Shown here in pieces: positions 38,827-47,421 of a stretch of DNA of 64,000 nt. The notes beneath the pieces were generated by a model. It was not told the DNA's origin and did not search any database. It saw nothing but the letters and a program-made list of their open reading frames with translations. The stretch is taken from positions 806,001 through 870,000 of the forward strand of contig NZ_FTPP01000002.1 in assembly GCF_900156345.1 (NCBI RefSeq). The letters are read 5' to 3'. Numbering within the stretch: position 1 is the stretch's first letter; every line of letters begins with the position of its first letter. The DNA comes from Pontibacter indicus (GTDB lineage Bacteria > Bacteroidota > Bacteroidia > Cytophagales > Hymenobacteraceae). A program made the translations under genes and the position numbers.

Positions 38827-40419
38827 ATGACAGATAGAATTATGAAACAAGCCATAGACGAAATGCCCATGACCAAGGCCATTGCCGATGTGTTGCAGCA
38901 GCTGGGTGTAAAAGAACTGAACCCGGCCTACAGCACTGGTCTGAACTGGGGCGGCGAAAACAACAAAACCACCCGCGACATCCATTCACCTGCCGACGGC
39001 AACCTGATCGCGAGCGTGAACATGGCCACAGCTGACGACTACGAGCAAGTGGTGAAGACCGCTCAGGAGGCGTTTAAGGTATGGCGCACCTTGCCTGCTC
39101 CGAAGCGTGGTGATATCGTGCGCCAGATCAGTGATAAGCTGCGCGAGCACAAAGAAGCGCTGGGCAAACTGGTGAGCTACGAAATGGGCAAGATTCTGCA
39201 GGAGGGCCTTGGCGAGGTGCAGGAAATGATCGACATCTGCGACTTTGCAGTGGGCTTGTCACGTCAGCTGCATGGCTATACGATGCACTCCGAGCGCCCG
39301 CAGCACCGCATGTATGAGCAGTACCATCCGCTGGGCATCGTAGGCGTAATCTCGGCCTTCAACTTCCCGGTGGCGGTTTGGAGCTGGAACGCTATGCTGG
39401 CCGCCGTTTGTGGCGACGTGACCATCTGGAAACCATCTGAGAAAACACCGCTTACGGCCATTGCCTGCCAGCACATCATCCGCGACGTGCTGTCCGAGAA
39501 CGAGCTGCCGGAAGGTATATTCAACGTGATCATCGGCGATGCGGAGATCGGCAGCCTGATGGCGCATGATACCCGCATACCACTTGTGTCGGCCACAGGC
39601 TCTACCCGCATGGGCAAGAAAGTGGGCGAAGCCGTTGGCGCTCGACTAGGAAAATCCCTGCTGGAACTGGGCGGAAATAACGCCATCATCATTACCGAAA
39701 ATGCCGACATCGAAATGGCGCTTCGTGCCGTGGTGTTCGGTGCCGTGGGTACCTGCGGACAGCGCTGTACTTCTACCCGTCGCCTGATTGTGCACGAGAA
39801 TGTGTTTGACCAGGTACGCGACCGCCTGCTCCGAATCTATCCGAACCTGCCGATCGGTCACCCGCTGAGCGACACCACACTGGTCGGTCCGCTGATCGAT
39901 AAAGATGCCGTGAAAGCTTTCCTGAATGCGCTGGAGGAAGTGCAGAAAGAAGGTGGCAAGCTGTTGATTGGTGGCGAAGTGCTGGAAGGCGAGCAGTACG
40001 CAACCGGCACTTACGTGACCCCGGCTATTGTGGAAGCAGAGAACCACTACCACATGGTGCAGGAAGAGACCTTTGCGCCGATCTTATACCTGATCAGGTA
40101 TAGCGGTGACGTAGAGAACGCCATCGATATTCAGAACGGGGTAAAGCAAGGGCTTTCGTCGTCCATCTTCTCTACCAACCTGCTCGAAACGGAGGCTTTC
40201 CTGGCACATTGGGGTTCTGATTGCGGTATAGCCAACGTAAACATCGGGACATCCGGTGCCGAGATTGGTGGTGCCTTCGGCGGTGAGAAAGACACAGGCG
40301 GTGGCCGCGAATCTGGTTCCGATGCCTGGAGAATCTACATGCGTCGTCAGACCAACACCATCAATTACAGCCGCGAATTGCCATTGGCTCAAGGTATCAA
40401 GTTCGATATCATGGATTAA
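38827..40419 (+). CDS. Aldehyde dehydrogenase, ALDH7 / aminoadipate-semialdehyde type
   Basis: 530 residues from the ATG at 38827. A GTG 14 codons upstream is possible. The NAD-binding fold has GVISAFNFPVAVWSWNAM, KPSEKTPLTAIAC and ATGSTRMGKKVGEAVG; catalytic Cys314 is in GQRCTSTRRL, and the Glu region is LLELGGNNAI. The sequence resembles the ALDH7 (antiquitin) group, which oxidises L-aminoadipate semialdehyde / piperideine-6-carboxylate in lysine degradation; that substrate is inferred from family likeness. Monocistronic and closed by a terminator. Confidence 0.88.
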   Translation: MTDRIMKQAIDEMPMTKAIADVLQQLGVKELNPAYSTGLNWGGENNKTTRDIHSPADGNLIASVNMATADDYEQVVKTAQEAFKVWRTLPAPKRGDIVRQISDKLREHKEALGKLVSYEMGKILQEGLGEVQEMIDICDFAVGLSRQLHGYTMHSERPQHRMYEQYHPLGIVGVISAFNFPVAVWSWNAMLAAVCGDVTIWKPSEKTPLTAIACQHIIRDVLSENELPEGIFNVIIGDAEIGSLMAHDTRIPLVSATGSTRMGKKVGEAVGARLGKSLLELGGNNAIIITENADIEMALRAVVFGAVGTCGQRCTSTRRLIVHENVFDQVRDRLLRIYPNLPIGHPLSDTTLVGPLIDKDAVKAFLNALEEVQKEGGKLLIGGEVLEGEQYATGTYVTPAIVEAENHYHMVQEETFAPILYLIRYSGDVENAIDIQNGVKQGLSSSIFSTNLLETEAFLAHWGSDCGIANVNIGTSGAEIGGAFGGEKDTGGGRESGSDAWRIYMRRQTNTINYSRELPLAQGIKFDIMD

Positions 40420-40544
40420 TGTGCTGATGCGTTAATTTTTTAATGTGCTAATGTGCGTGGACAAACCGCGCTTTTCATACCTGCCAGTGCCTAGAAAGCT
40501 AGGAAGTAAGGTATAAAAGATGCTGTGAAGTCAGTAAATTCGTT

Positions 40545-40577
40545 CAAGCCAGCTCCATTCGGGGCTGGCTTTTTTTG
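40545..40577 (+). terminator. Terminator after the aldehyde dehydrogenase
   Basis: AAGCCAGC and GCTGGCTT pair around a ten-base loop, followed by TTTTTTTG. It lies 126 bases after the stop codon. Confidence 0.8.
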
Positions 40578-40648
40578 TGGCTATACCTGACAAATAAGTA
40601 AAGCGGTGTAATGTAAATGTGAGCAACGGATAATTTTTTAAAATATTT

Positions 40649-40686
40649 TGCAACTTGATGCAACCCAACGGTTTTAGCTGTGTCTT
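40649..40686 (+). promoter_or_regulatory. Possible ECF-type promoter with doubled TGCAAC
   Basis: TGCAACTTGATGCAACC holds the hexamer TGCAAC twice, ten bases apart, and is followed after about 15 bases by TGTCTTT. An AAC-type -35 and GTC-type -10 at this spacing are typical of ECF sigma promoters, so this could be the autoregulated promoter of the following operon. Inferred, not shown. Confidence 0.45.
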
Positions 40687-40779
40687 TAGTGCAGATAGAA
40701 TGAAGGGAGGAGGAAAAATAAGATGAAGTAAGCAGTTGAGTCGACAAACAAGGCAAATAGAACGATAAACGAGGCGATT

Positions 40780-41337
40780 TTGGAAAAAGGCACTTTTCAG
40801 GATGTGAACGCACAAGTGGTGGAGCGCTGCAAGGCAGGGGATAACCGTGCCCAGTACGAGCTTTACAAACTTTATTCCAAAGCCATGTTTAACGTGAGCA
40901 TGCGCATCACCAACGACTATGCTGAATCGGAGGATGTGCTGCAGGAAGCCTTCATCAGCGCTTTCAAAAATCTTCATTCTTACAAAGCAGAAGCTTCATT
41001 CGGGAGCTGGCTCAAACGGATCGTGATCAATGCCTCGGTTAACGCCGTCCGCAAACGGCGCTCGGAACTGGTGCCGCTCGAAGACCGGCTGGCGGAGGAC
41101 GTGCCGGAAGAAGAGTACGACGACAACACCGAGTGGCAGGTAGAACAGGTGCGCCGCGCCATACAACGCCTGCCCGATGGTTACAGAGTGGTGCTTAGCC
41201 TATACCTGTTGGAAGGCCTTGACCACGCCGAGATAGGAGAGGTGCTGGAGATAAGCGAGTCTACTTCGAAGTCGCAGTACAGCCGGGCCCGCAAGAAGCT
41301 GCTGGAGATTATGAAAGATACACATTCCATGGCCTAA
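40780..41337 (+). CDS. ECF-type RNA polymerase sigma factor
   Basis: 185 residues. Region 2 spans about 18-85 (YKLYSKAMFNVSMRITNDYA, SEDVLQEAFISAFKNLHSY) and region 4 about 125-175 (RLPDGYRVVLSLYLLEGLDH, GEVLEISESTSKSQYSRARK). The frame has no ATG between the preceding in-frame stop (40729) and region 2, so it must use a rare start; TTG at 40780 is the best guess and GTG at 40804 an alternative. It is followed by an anti-sigma-like gene and a secreted protein gene, a typical envelope-stress operon. Confidence 0.93.
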   Translation: MEKGTFQDVNAQVVERCKAGDNRAQYELYKLYSKAMFNVSMRITNDYAESEDVLQEAFISAFKNLHSYKAEASFGSWLKRIVINASVNAVRKRRSELVPLEDRLAEDVPEEEYDDNTEWQVEQVRRAIQRLPDGYRVVLSLYLLEGLDHAEIGEVLEISESTSKSQYSRARKKLLEIMKDTHSMA

Positions 41338-41364
41338 CCGTGGTTGATTATAAAGAGAAGAGAG

Positions 41365-42039
41365 ATGAAAGATAGATTAAAGGATTTTGTGAACGAAAAC
41401 CGGGAAGAGTTTGACGTGTTCGAGCCCAGACCGGAGCTGTGGCAGGAGATCTGCACCGAGCTGAAGATACAGCAGGCGCAGGAAAAGAAGCCCCGCAAAG
41501 AAGCTAAAGTGATCAGCATCAACTTTGGAGAACGCCTCAACTTCACGGCCGATTTCATGTTTATGCGTGTGGCCGCCACCATCGTGCTGTTGCTGGCCTG
41601 CGGTATCACACTCTGGACCGTGAAACAAAATAACCCGGCAGCTACCAATACTACCAATACCCTTGCTGCCAATACTGGAACAGGTGAGCAGGAATCGATC
41701 TACCAGGTGGCACCTGAGCTTGCCGAGGTGGAGGTATACTACACCAGCCAGATCAACAGCAAGCGCGAGGAACTGAGCGAATACGACCTGAAAGTACTTG
41801 GCCTGGACGAAACCCGCGAGATAGACCGCGAACTGGCCCGCCTCGACAGCAGCTATACCCGACTTAAAAATCAATTATATACCACACCAAATACCGACCA
41901 GGTGATGGCAGCCATGATCAGGAACCTGCAGATCCGGATCGAAGTGCTAAACCATCAGTTGGAAGTGCTCCAAAAAATAGAAGCTATAAAAGAACAGGAC
42001 ACCACTGAACCACAGAACAATGAGACCACTACTATTTAA
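41365..42039 (+). CDS. Anti-sigma factor-like membrane protein
   Basis: 224 residues from the ATG at 41365; a TTG seven codons upstream is possible. About 70 cytosolic residues, including FVNENREEFDVFEPRPELWQ, precede one membrane helix (MRVAATIVLLLACGITLWTV, about residues 61-80). The outer part has coiled-coil-like segments after residue 100 (EEQ-rich, IRNLQIRIEVLNHQLEVLQK). Size, topology and position after the sigma gene suggest that it binds and inhibits that sigma factor. No zinc-binding motif of ZAS type is visible. Overlaps the next gene by 20 bases. Confidence 0.78.
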   Translation: MKDRLKDFVNENREEFDVFEPRPELWQEICTELKIQQAQEKKPRKEAKVISINFGERLNFTADFMFMRVAATIVLLLACGITLWTVKQNNPAATNTTNTLAANTGTGEQESIYQVAPELAEVEVYYTSQINSKREELSEYDLKVLGLDETREIDRELARLDSSYTRLKNQLYTTPNTDQVMAAMIRNLQIRIEVLNHQLEVLQKIEAIKEQDTTEPQNNETTTI

Positions 42040-43141
42040 GACATTGCGCTACCATATAGCCACGCTTTTGGTAATACTGCCCGCTCTGGCCATGGCGCAG
42101 CCTTTCGCGCCGGAGCCCTGCCCAAGCCAAACGCTTCCTGCACCTCCAACCCCTGTCGTGCAGCAGACGCTACCGCCCGTGCCGCCAATCCCGCCGGCGC
42201 CTCCTATGCAACCACATCAGTCGAATTGCCAGGAAGCCGAAGCCTATACCTTCAGTTCGGAAAAGCGCAAGACTTTCGACAAGACCTATAAGGTTGGCAA
42301 AACGGATGTGCTGAACATCGACAACAAGTTCGGCAGCGTGCATGTGAACACCTGGAACCGCAGCGAGATACAGGTAAAGGTAGACATCATCAGCCGCGCC
42401 AACTCCGACCAGCAAGCCCAGGAAATGCTGAACAAGATCAGTGTGGCTGATAGCCGAAGCGGCAACACCATCTCTGTTAAGACTGAAATGGGTTCAATGA
42501 ACTCTAAAAGCGGTCACCAGAGCTTTGAGATCAACTACACCATCAACATGCCTTCCGAAAACAACCTGGTTGTAAAGAACAGCTTCGGCAATGTATACCT
42601 GCCCGACATGAAAGGCAAAGTGGATCTGAATGTGCGGTACGGCGCTTTTAAAGCGGGCAATCTGGCCAATGCCAACAACAACATCAAGGCTTCTTTCTGC
42701 AACAGTTCGTCCAACACCATCGGTTTCCTGAACAAGGGCAATGTGGAGTTAGCTTACTCTACTCTCAACCTTGGCAATACCAATGGCGTGAACGGCTCGT
42801 CAAAGTTCAGCGATTTTAAGATCGGGAATCTTACAGAGGCGCTGCAGATGGATGTGAAGTATGGTACTTTCAGAGTGGACAATGTGAAGAAGAATTTTAA
42901 GTCCATTAACGTAAACGGCGGATTTACACCGATACAGCTTCACTTCGAGAACGATACCGCTTTCGACTTTGACGTAAACGTGCAGTTTGCCGACTTCAAA
43001 GTAGACCGGGAACTGGTGAAGTTCACAACACTAGAGAAGGGCCATACCTCAGCAGAATATAAAGGTAAGTTTGGAAGCGCAGCACCTAAGGGTAGCATCA
43101 GCATCACTTCTAAATATAACGATGTGAAATTCACGAAATAG
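42020..43141 (+). CDS. Secreted DUF4097-like beta-repeat protein
   Basis: 373 residues. A signal peptide ends near residue 27 (ALAMAQ), followed by a Pro-rich linker at about 40-68 (PPVPPIPPAPPMQPH). The rest repeats the pattern NKFGSVHVNTWNRSEIQVKV, NSFGNVYLPDMKGKVDLNV, VKYGTFRVDNV, suggesting a beta-helix or beta-prism of the DUF4097 (adhesin-like) type. It begins inside the last 20 bases of the anti-sigma gene, so it is translationally coupled, and it may be the envelope sensor or output of the pathway. Confidence 0.8.
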   Translation: MRPLLFKTLRYHIATLLVILPALAMAQPFAPEPCPSQTLPAPPTPVVQQTLPPVPPIPPAPPMQPHQSNCQEAEAYTFSSEKRKTFDKTYKVGKTDVLNIDNKFGSVHVNTWNRSEIQVKVDIISRANSDQQAQEMLNKISVADSRSGNTISVKTEMGSMNSKSGHQSFEINYTINMPSENNLVVKNSFGNVYLPDMKGKVDLNVRYGAFKAGNLANANNNIKASFCNSSSNTIGFLNKGNVELAYSTLNLGNTNGVNGSSKFSDFKIGNLTEALQMDVKYGTFRVDNVKKNFKSINVNGGFTPIQLHFENDTAFDFDVNVQFADFKVDRELVKFTTLEKGHTSAEYKGKFGSAAPKGSISITSKYNDVKFTK

Positions 43142-43203
43142 TCTCTGGTCAGTATCATCCCAGCACCAGCGAGGCTAAGTATAAGAATCTGTTTAAGGTG
43201 AGA

Positions 43204-43236
43204 GAAGCCGGTCTGTTTCAGGCCGGCTTTTTCTAT
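43204..43236 (+). terminator. Terminator after the ECF operon
   Basis: AAGCCGG and CCGGCTT pair around TCTGTTTCAGG-like loop sequence, followed by TTTTCT. It lies 62 bases after the DUF4097-like gene. Confidence 0.7.
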
Positions 43237-43286
43237 GGATGCCGTATAGAAGCGGTAACGGAGGCACAATGCTGGCCAGAATGTTT

Positions 43287-43294
43287 TATATTTG
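43287..43294 (+). promoter_or_regulatory. Bacteroidetes-type -7 element at the start of ridA
   Basis: TATATTTG matches TAnnTTTG but ends only three bases before the ATG at 43298. If it is used, the transcript would be leaderless or nearly so. Confidence 0.45.
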
Positions 43295-43297
43295 AGT

Positions 43298-43723
43298 ATG
43301 ACAAACGACAAAGAGCTTCTCAATTCCTCGAAAGCCCCGGAGCCGGTGGGGCTATACCCGCACGCACGCCGTGTGGGCAATCTTTTGTTCCTGTCTGGCG
43401 TTGGACCAAGGGAGCGTGGCACCAAAAAGATTCCGGGTGTCGAGCTAGACGAGGCAGGCAATATTACCTCTTACGACATTGAGACGCAGTGCCGCTCGGT
43501 TTTCCAGAACGTGCGCTATATTCTGGAAGACGCCGGATCAAGCTGGGCGAACCTGGTGGACGTGACCGTATACCTGACGAACATGAAGGACGACTTTGCC
43601 ACTTACAACCGCATCTACGCCGAGTATTTCAAGGATAACCAACCATGCCGCACTACGGTGGAGATCAATAAATTACCAACGCCCATCGCCATTGAGTTGA
43701 AGTGCATCGCCACCATCGACTAG
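43298..43723 (+). CDS. RidA family protein (reactive intermediate deaminase)
   Basis: 141 residues from the ATG at 43298; the TTG two codons upstream overlaps the promoter element. Family signatures are LYPHARRVGNLLFLSGVGP, VFQNVRYILEDAGSSWANLV, TVYLTNMKDDFATYN and the final CRTTVEINKLPTPIAIELKC with the conserved Arg and Glu. RidA hydrolyses enamine/imine intermediates from PLP enzymes; subfamilies also act as aminomuconate-type deaminases. The insert RERGTKKIPGVELDEAG is longer than in canonical RidA. Confidence 0.9.
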   Translation: MTNDKELLNSSKAPEPVGLYPHARRVGNLLFLSGVGPRERGTKKIPGVELDEAGNITSYDIETQCRSVFQNVRYILEDAGSSWANLVDVTVYLTNMKDDFATYNRIYAEYFKDNQPCRTTVEINKLPTPIAIELKCIATID

Positions 43724-43750
43724 CTATACCTGCAAACCGAACAACTTTAC

Positions 43751-45571
43751 GTGAACAATAGACAAAAGGAATTTGAGCAGCGGGCCGCAGCCTATGCTGA
43801 ACAGGAACAGAAAGCAGCCGGCAAATCGAAGACGGTGTCGTGGCTACGGGTGGTGGTGTTTGTAGCAGGCGCCATAACTGCCTGGCTCTTTTTCCGCGAC
43901 GGCAACACCAGCGCAGGCATCATTAGCATCGTCGGGTTCTATATCCTCTTCATCCTGGTGATGCGCTGGCACAGCCGCCTCGACTACCGGTATAAGCAGC
44001 TGCAATTGCTCGGTAAGCTCAACCTGCAGGAGATTGACCGATTGCAGGGCAAGCTACATACCTTTGATGATGGCATTGCCTTTAAGGACGACCATCATCC
44101 CTATACCTCCGACCTGGATATTTTCGGTCCGGACTCGCTCTTCCAACTGATGAACCGCTCCGTCACCAGCATCGGCAAGCTGCGGCTGGCCCAGTGGTTT
44201 CGGCAGGTGGCCCCTGCTCCGGAAGTGCTGCGCAGGCAGGAGGCGGTGGCAGAACTGGCAATGCCGGACCAGCAGGAGTGGCTGCAGCAAGCCATCGTGA
44301 AACCGATGCACTACAAGCACCTCAACGAAAACACGCAGGAGTTCTTCGACTGGCTGCGTGCGCAGGACTTGTATAAGGCGCATCCCTGGCTCAAGCTGTT
44401 GGTGTTCGTGCTACCCGTTCTGACCTTAACGGCCATTGCGGCCTGGTTCTACGGCTACTCCGGCTACATCGCAGGTGGTTTTTTGGCTATTCAGTACCTG
44501 CTCGGACTCAAGTTCCAGAAACAACGCGACGACTACTACGACAAGAGCATCGGCATGTATGAGGCCATGCAAAGCTATACTGACCAACTGCGCCACCTCG
44601 AGCCCTATACCTTCAAGGCTCCACTTCTAGAGGAGATCCGGACCGGGCTTTACAAAGGCAATACAATGGTTTCCACCGCCATCGGCAAGGTAGCCACCAT
44701 CATCGATTATTTCTCGTGGCGACTGAGCACGCTGATGAGCTTTTTCCTGAACAGCATTCTGATGTGGGACCTGGTGTGGATTTATCGATTGGAGAATTGG
44801 AAAGCCCAGCACCTGGACCAAGTGGAAAACTCCCTCGACCTGCTGGCTGAGTTCGAAGCGCTTACCAGTATGGCTGCCTTCCAGTATGCCCAGCCGCATT
44901 TTGCTATACCTGAGCTCAGCGCTATACCTTTCGAGTTGGAGGCAGAGCGGCTGGCCCATCCGCTTATCTTTTCGGTAGAGCGCATCGCCAACGATTTTCA
45001 GATGCAGGGAGCAGGCAAGACCATTGTGGTGACGGGCTCGAACATGTCCGGCAAAACGACTTTCCTGCGCACAGTGGGCATCAACATGGTGCTGGCCTTT
45101 ATGGGAGCCGCCGTCTGTGCCCGCCGCCTGAAAGTGGCGCCAGCACAGGTATACACGGCCATGCGCACCGCCGACAACCTGGCCGAGAATACTTCTTCTT
45201 TCTACGCCGAACTTAAGCGCCTGCGTATTTTACTCAACATGACGGAAGGAGAGGAGCCGGTCTTTTACCTGCTCGACGAGATACTCAAAGGCACCAACTC
45301 CCGCGACCGCCATGCCGGCGCCATGGCCCTGATCCGGCAATTGCACCGCCGCAACGCTTCCGGCCTTATCTCTACGCACGATCTGGAGCTAGGCGCCATG
45401 GAGCAGGAATTGCCGGGCAGCGTCGAGAACTTCAGCTTCAACAGTACCATCGAGGGCGACAAGATCCTCTTTGACTATACCTTGCAGCGGGGTATCTGCC
45501 GCAGTTTCAACGCCAGCAAGCTCATGCAGCTGATGGGTATCGAGATGGAGCGCACCGATGCTGCAGGGTGA
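43751..45571 (+). CDS. Membrane-anchored MutS-family ATPase
   Basis: 606 residues from a GTG at 43751. Two hydrophobic helices near residues 33-75 (VVVFVAGAITAWLFF, IISIVGFYILFILVM) and another pair near 220-260 precede a MutS-type core. The C-terminal ATPase has Walker A GSNMSGKTT (429-437), Walker B LLDEILKGTNSRDR and the STHDLELG switch. The mismatch-reading N-terminal domain of MutS is missing. This membrane MutS-like family is common in Bacteroidota and its role is not known to me. It follows ridA by 27 bases. Confidence 0.85.
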   Translation: MNNRQKEFEQRAAAYAEQEQKAAGKSKTVSWLRVVVFVAGAITAWLFFRDGNTSAGIISIVGFYILFILVMRWHSRLDYRYKQLQLLGKLNLQEIDRLQGKLHTFDDGIAFKDDHHPYTSDLDIFGPDSLFQLMNRSVTSIGKLRLAQWFRQVAPAPEVLRRQEAVAELAMPDQQEWLQQAIVKPMHYKHLNENTQEFFDWLRAQDLYKAHPWLKLLVFVLPVLTLTAIAAWFYGYSGYIAGGFLAIQYLLGLKFQKQRDDYYDKSIGMYEAMQSYTDQLRHLEPYTFKAPLLEEIRTGLYKGNTMVSTAIGKVATIIDYFSWRLSTLMSFFLNSILMWDLVWIYRLENWKAQHLDQVENSLDLLAEFEALTSMAAFQYAQPHFAIPELSAIPFELEAERLAHPLIFSVERIANDFQMQGAGKTIVVTGSNMSGKTTFLRTVGINMVLAFMGAAVCARRLKVAPAQVYTAMRTADNLAENTSSFYAELKRLRILLNMTEGEEPVFYLLDEILKGTNSRDRHAGAMALIRQLHRRNASGLISTHDLELGAMEQELPGSVENFSFNSTIEGDKILFDYTLQRGICRSFNASKLMQLMGIEMERTDAAG

Positions 45572-45640
45572 ATACGTTTACCTAATGCCTGAATTTACGT
45601 TAGTAGAGCAACACATATAAATCAACCAGCAAATAAACCT

Positions 45641-45883
45641 ATGAGAGTAGTAGCCGACATACCTAATCCGCACGTGAAGATCACGCTGCATTCCTATAAT
45701 AACAAGTATATCCTGAAGCTGGAGAAGGCCAATCTGGAGCAGATCTATAAGATAGAAGAGACCGAAGTGATGGGCGATGAAGGCGCCAAAGCCCTGCTGG
45801 ATGAAGAGTTCATCGAAGCTGTCGTGAATCGCTTTCAGGACATGCGCGATGCCTTTGTGAGCACCGTGCGACGCAATAACTAA
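45641..45883 (+). CDS. Small conserved-looking protein, unknown
   Basis: 80 residues, MRVVADIPNPHVKITLHSYN at the start, then KYILKLEKANLEQIYKIEET and a C-terminal helix with FIEAVVNRFQDMRDAFVSTV. No membrane segment. The sequence has the look of a real small cytosolic protein, and codon use agrees with neighbours. It is 69 bases after the MutS-like gene. Confidence 0.65.
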   Translation: MRVVADIPNPHVKITLHSYNNKYILKLEKANLEQIYKIEETEVMGDEGAKALLDEEFIEAVVNRFQDMRDAFVSTVRRNN

Positions 45884-45986
45884 GGTATAGCCAGCTGTGT
45901 CCTGCTTGGAATTGATTGAGATTCAGGTATATTTACTGATCTTATACCTGAGCTATACCTTACCCATCAACTAAATCAACCATTTT

Positions 45987-46304
45987 ATGAAAAGACTTGT
46001 CCTGCAAAACGCCCTCGCACCGCACTTACTCATCTATGGCGGTTTAGCGCTCATTATGTGGCCCACTGCGCTTCGATTACTTGGCTTTTTGAATGTCAGA
46101 AATGATATCAGTCCGGTTTTTCTGTATGCGGGTTTGGGCGTGATGTTCGCTGGAGGTGCCCTGCGTGTGTACCAGGACCAGCAAGCAGGGGAGTCTTTCT
46201 TTAAAAGCTATTTGTTTCGGGTGCTTGCAGGTATAGCCGTGGCCGCTATCATGATGCTGACGGGCATCATCAAAACGCCGGCGTTTCTGCAACATCTGTT
46301 CTAA
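45987..46304 (+). CDS. Small membrane protein, unknown
   Basis: 105 residues with three hydrophobic segments (about 10-30, 40-60 and 75-97) and a short charged loop (RVYQDQQAGESFFKSYLFR). No recognised family. Followed by a bidirectional terminator shared with the convergent tsf gene. Confidence 0.65.
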   Translation: MKRLVLQNALAPHLLIYGGLALIMWPTALRLLGFLNVRNDISPVFLYAGLGVMFAGGALRVYQDQQAGESFFKSYLFRVLAGIAVAAIMMLTGIIKTPAFLQHLF

Positions 46305-46329
46305 ACTTCTATACCTGCAGGTATAAAAT

Positions 46330-46362
46330 AAAAAAGGCGCTGATTTCTCAGCGCCTTTTTTA
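46330..46362. terminator. Bidirectional terminator between the small membrane protein and tsf
   Basis: AAAAAAGGCGCTGA and TCAGCGCCTTTTTT pair around TTTC, with A/T tracts on both sides. It serves converging transcripts. Confidence 0.88.
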
Positions 46363-46380
46363 ATATGGTTGCAATGCGAA

Positions 46381-47214
46381 TTAGCCGATAGCTACACGCT
46401 TGAACTCAGTTACAGTCAAACCTTTGCTAGTCTTCTCAAGCAGCTGAGAGATAGTCAAAGAAGAATCTTTTACGAACTCCTGGTTCAACAGGGTGCTCTC
46501 TTTGTAGAACTTGTTCAGTTTACCTTGCGCGATTTTCTCCAGCATGTTCTCTGGCTTGCCTTCAGCACGAGCCTGCTCCTTGCCGATCTCGATCTCACGC
46601 TCGATAGTAGCAGAGTCAACACCGTCTTTGTCAAGCGCGATTGGCTTCATGGCAGCGATCTGCATCGCGATGTCCTTACCAACCTCAGTTACGTCTGTGC
46701 CGTTGGTATTGCTCATACCTACCAGTACACCCAGTTTGCCGTTAGAGTGGTTGTAAGCTACCACTTTCTCAGCTTTCACAGTCTCGTAAGAAACCACGTC
46801 GATTTTCTCACCGATTTTGCCCATCAGGTCTGTGATGTGGTCCTGCAGCGAACGGCCGTCAGCCTGTGGCGTTGCCAACAGTTCTTCTTTAGAAGAAGCA
46901 CCAGTAGAAACAGCAGCGGCCAGTACGGACTGTGCCAGGTTTCTGAAGTCTTCTACTTTTGATACCGGTTCAGTTTCGCAAGCAAGTGCTACTACTACGC
47001 CAGTAGCGGCGTTGTCGCTTACCTGCGTCAGCACAATACCTTCAGAAGTAGCGTTGTCAGCACGCTTGCTGGCAATCTTCTGTCCTTGCTTACGCAGAAT
47101 ATCTTTAGCAGCTTCGAAGTCACCGTTAGCTTCTGTAAGTGCTTTTTTGCAATCCATCATACCTGCACCAGTTTCCTGGCGAAGTCTGTTAACGTCTTGT
47201 GCTGTAATAGCCAT
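46381..47214 (-). CDS. tsf: Translation elongation factor Ts
   Basis: 277 residues (283 in E. coli). The UBA-like N-terminus has VNRLRQETGAGMMDCKKALT, the signature TDFV-like core appears as VVALACETEPVSKVEDF, and the dimerisation region ends TISQLLEKTSKGLTVTEFKR. Nucleotide exchange factor for EF-Tu. It is the last gene of the rplM-rpsI-rpsB-tsf run; a 207-base gap and a terminator-like hairpin separate it from rpsB. Confidence 0.97.
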   Translation of the reverse strand: MAITAQDVNRLRQETGAGMMDCKKALTEANGDFEAAKDILRKQGQKIASKRADNATSEGIVLTQVSDNAATGVVVALACETEPVSKVEDFRNLAQSVLAAAVSTGASSKEELLATPQADGRSLQDHITDLMGKIGEKIDVVSYETVKAEKVVAYNHSNGKLGVLVGMSNTNGTDVTEVGKDIAMQIAAMKPIALDKDGVDSATIEREIEIGKEQARAEGKPENMLEKIAQGKLNKFYKESTLLNQEFVKDSSLTISQLLEKTSKGLTVTEFKRVAIG

Positions 47215-47357
47215 CTTGTTATAATTAAGAATTATGAATTAATAATTAAGAGTCACTTTGCGGCATCATCCGGAAAAGGATCAGAACAATTGGCTGCTCC
47301 TCGCAGTCTTTTATTCTTTGTCAAAATATCTTTTCTCTATCCTATGCCCTAAAACAA

Positions 47358-47392
47358 ACTGAACATTGAAGCTTATGGGCCCAATGTTCAGT
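47358..47392 (-). terminator. Hairpin after rpsB
   Basis: ACTGAACATTG and CAATGTTCAGT are exact reverse complements around 13 bases; on the minus strand the stem is followed by TTGTTTTAGG. It lies 30 bases past the rpsB stop and could attenuate transcription into tsf. Confidence 0.7.
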
Positions 47393-47421
47393 CTATTTTA
47401 CTATGCTATATGCATGCGAGA

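Larger units (their letters stand above)
40420..40779. other. Intergenic region before the ECF sigma operon
   Basis: 360 bases. It contains short direct repeats TAATGTGC (40439-40456), GGTATA at 40510, a terminator at 40545-40577, and an ECF-promoter-like segment at 40649-40686. No other ORF is convincing. Confidence 0.6.

Noticed and set aside
43751..45571. Mismatch-repair gene mutS
   Set aside because: Lacks mismatch-binding domains and has predicted membrane helices, so not MutS proper.
46369..46962. Plus-strand ORF opposite tsf
   Set aside because: Antisense shadow of tsf, with no independent support.
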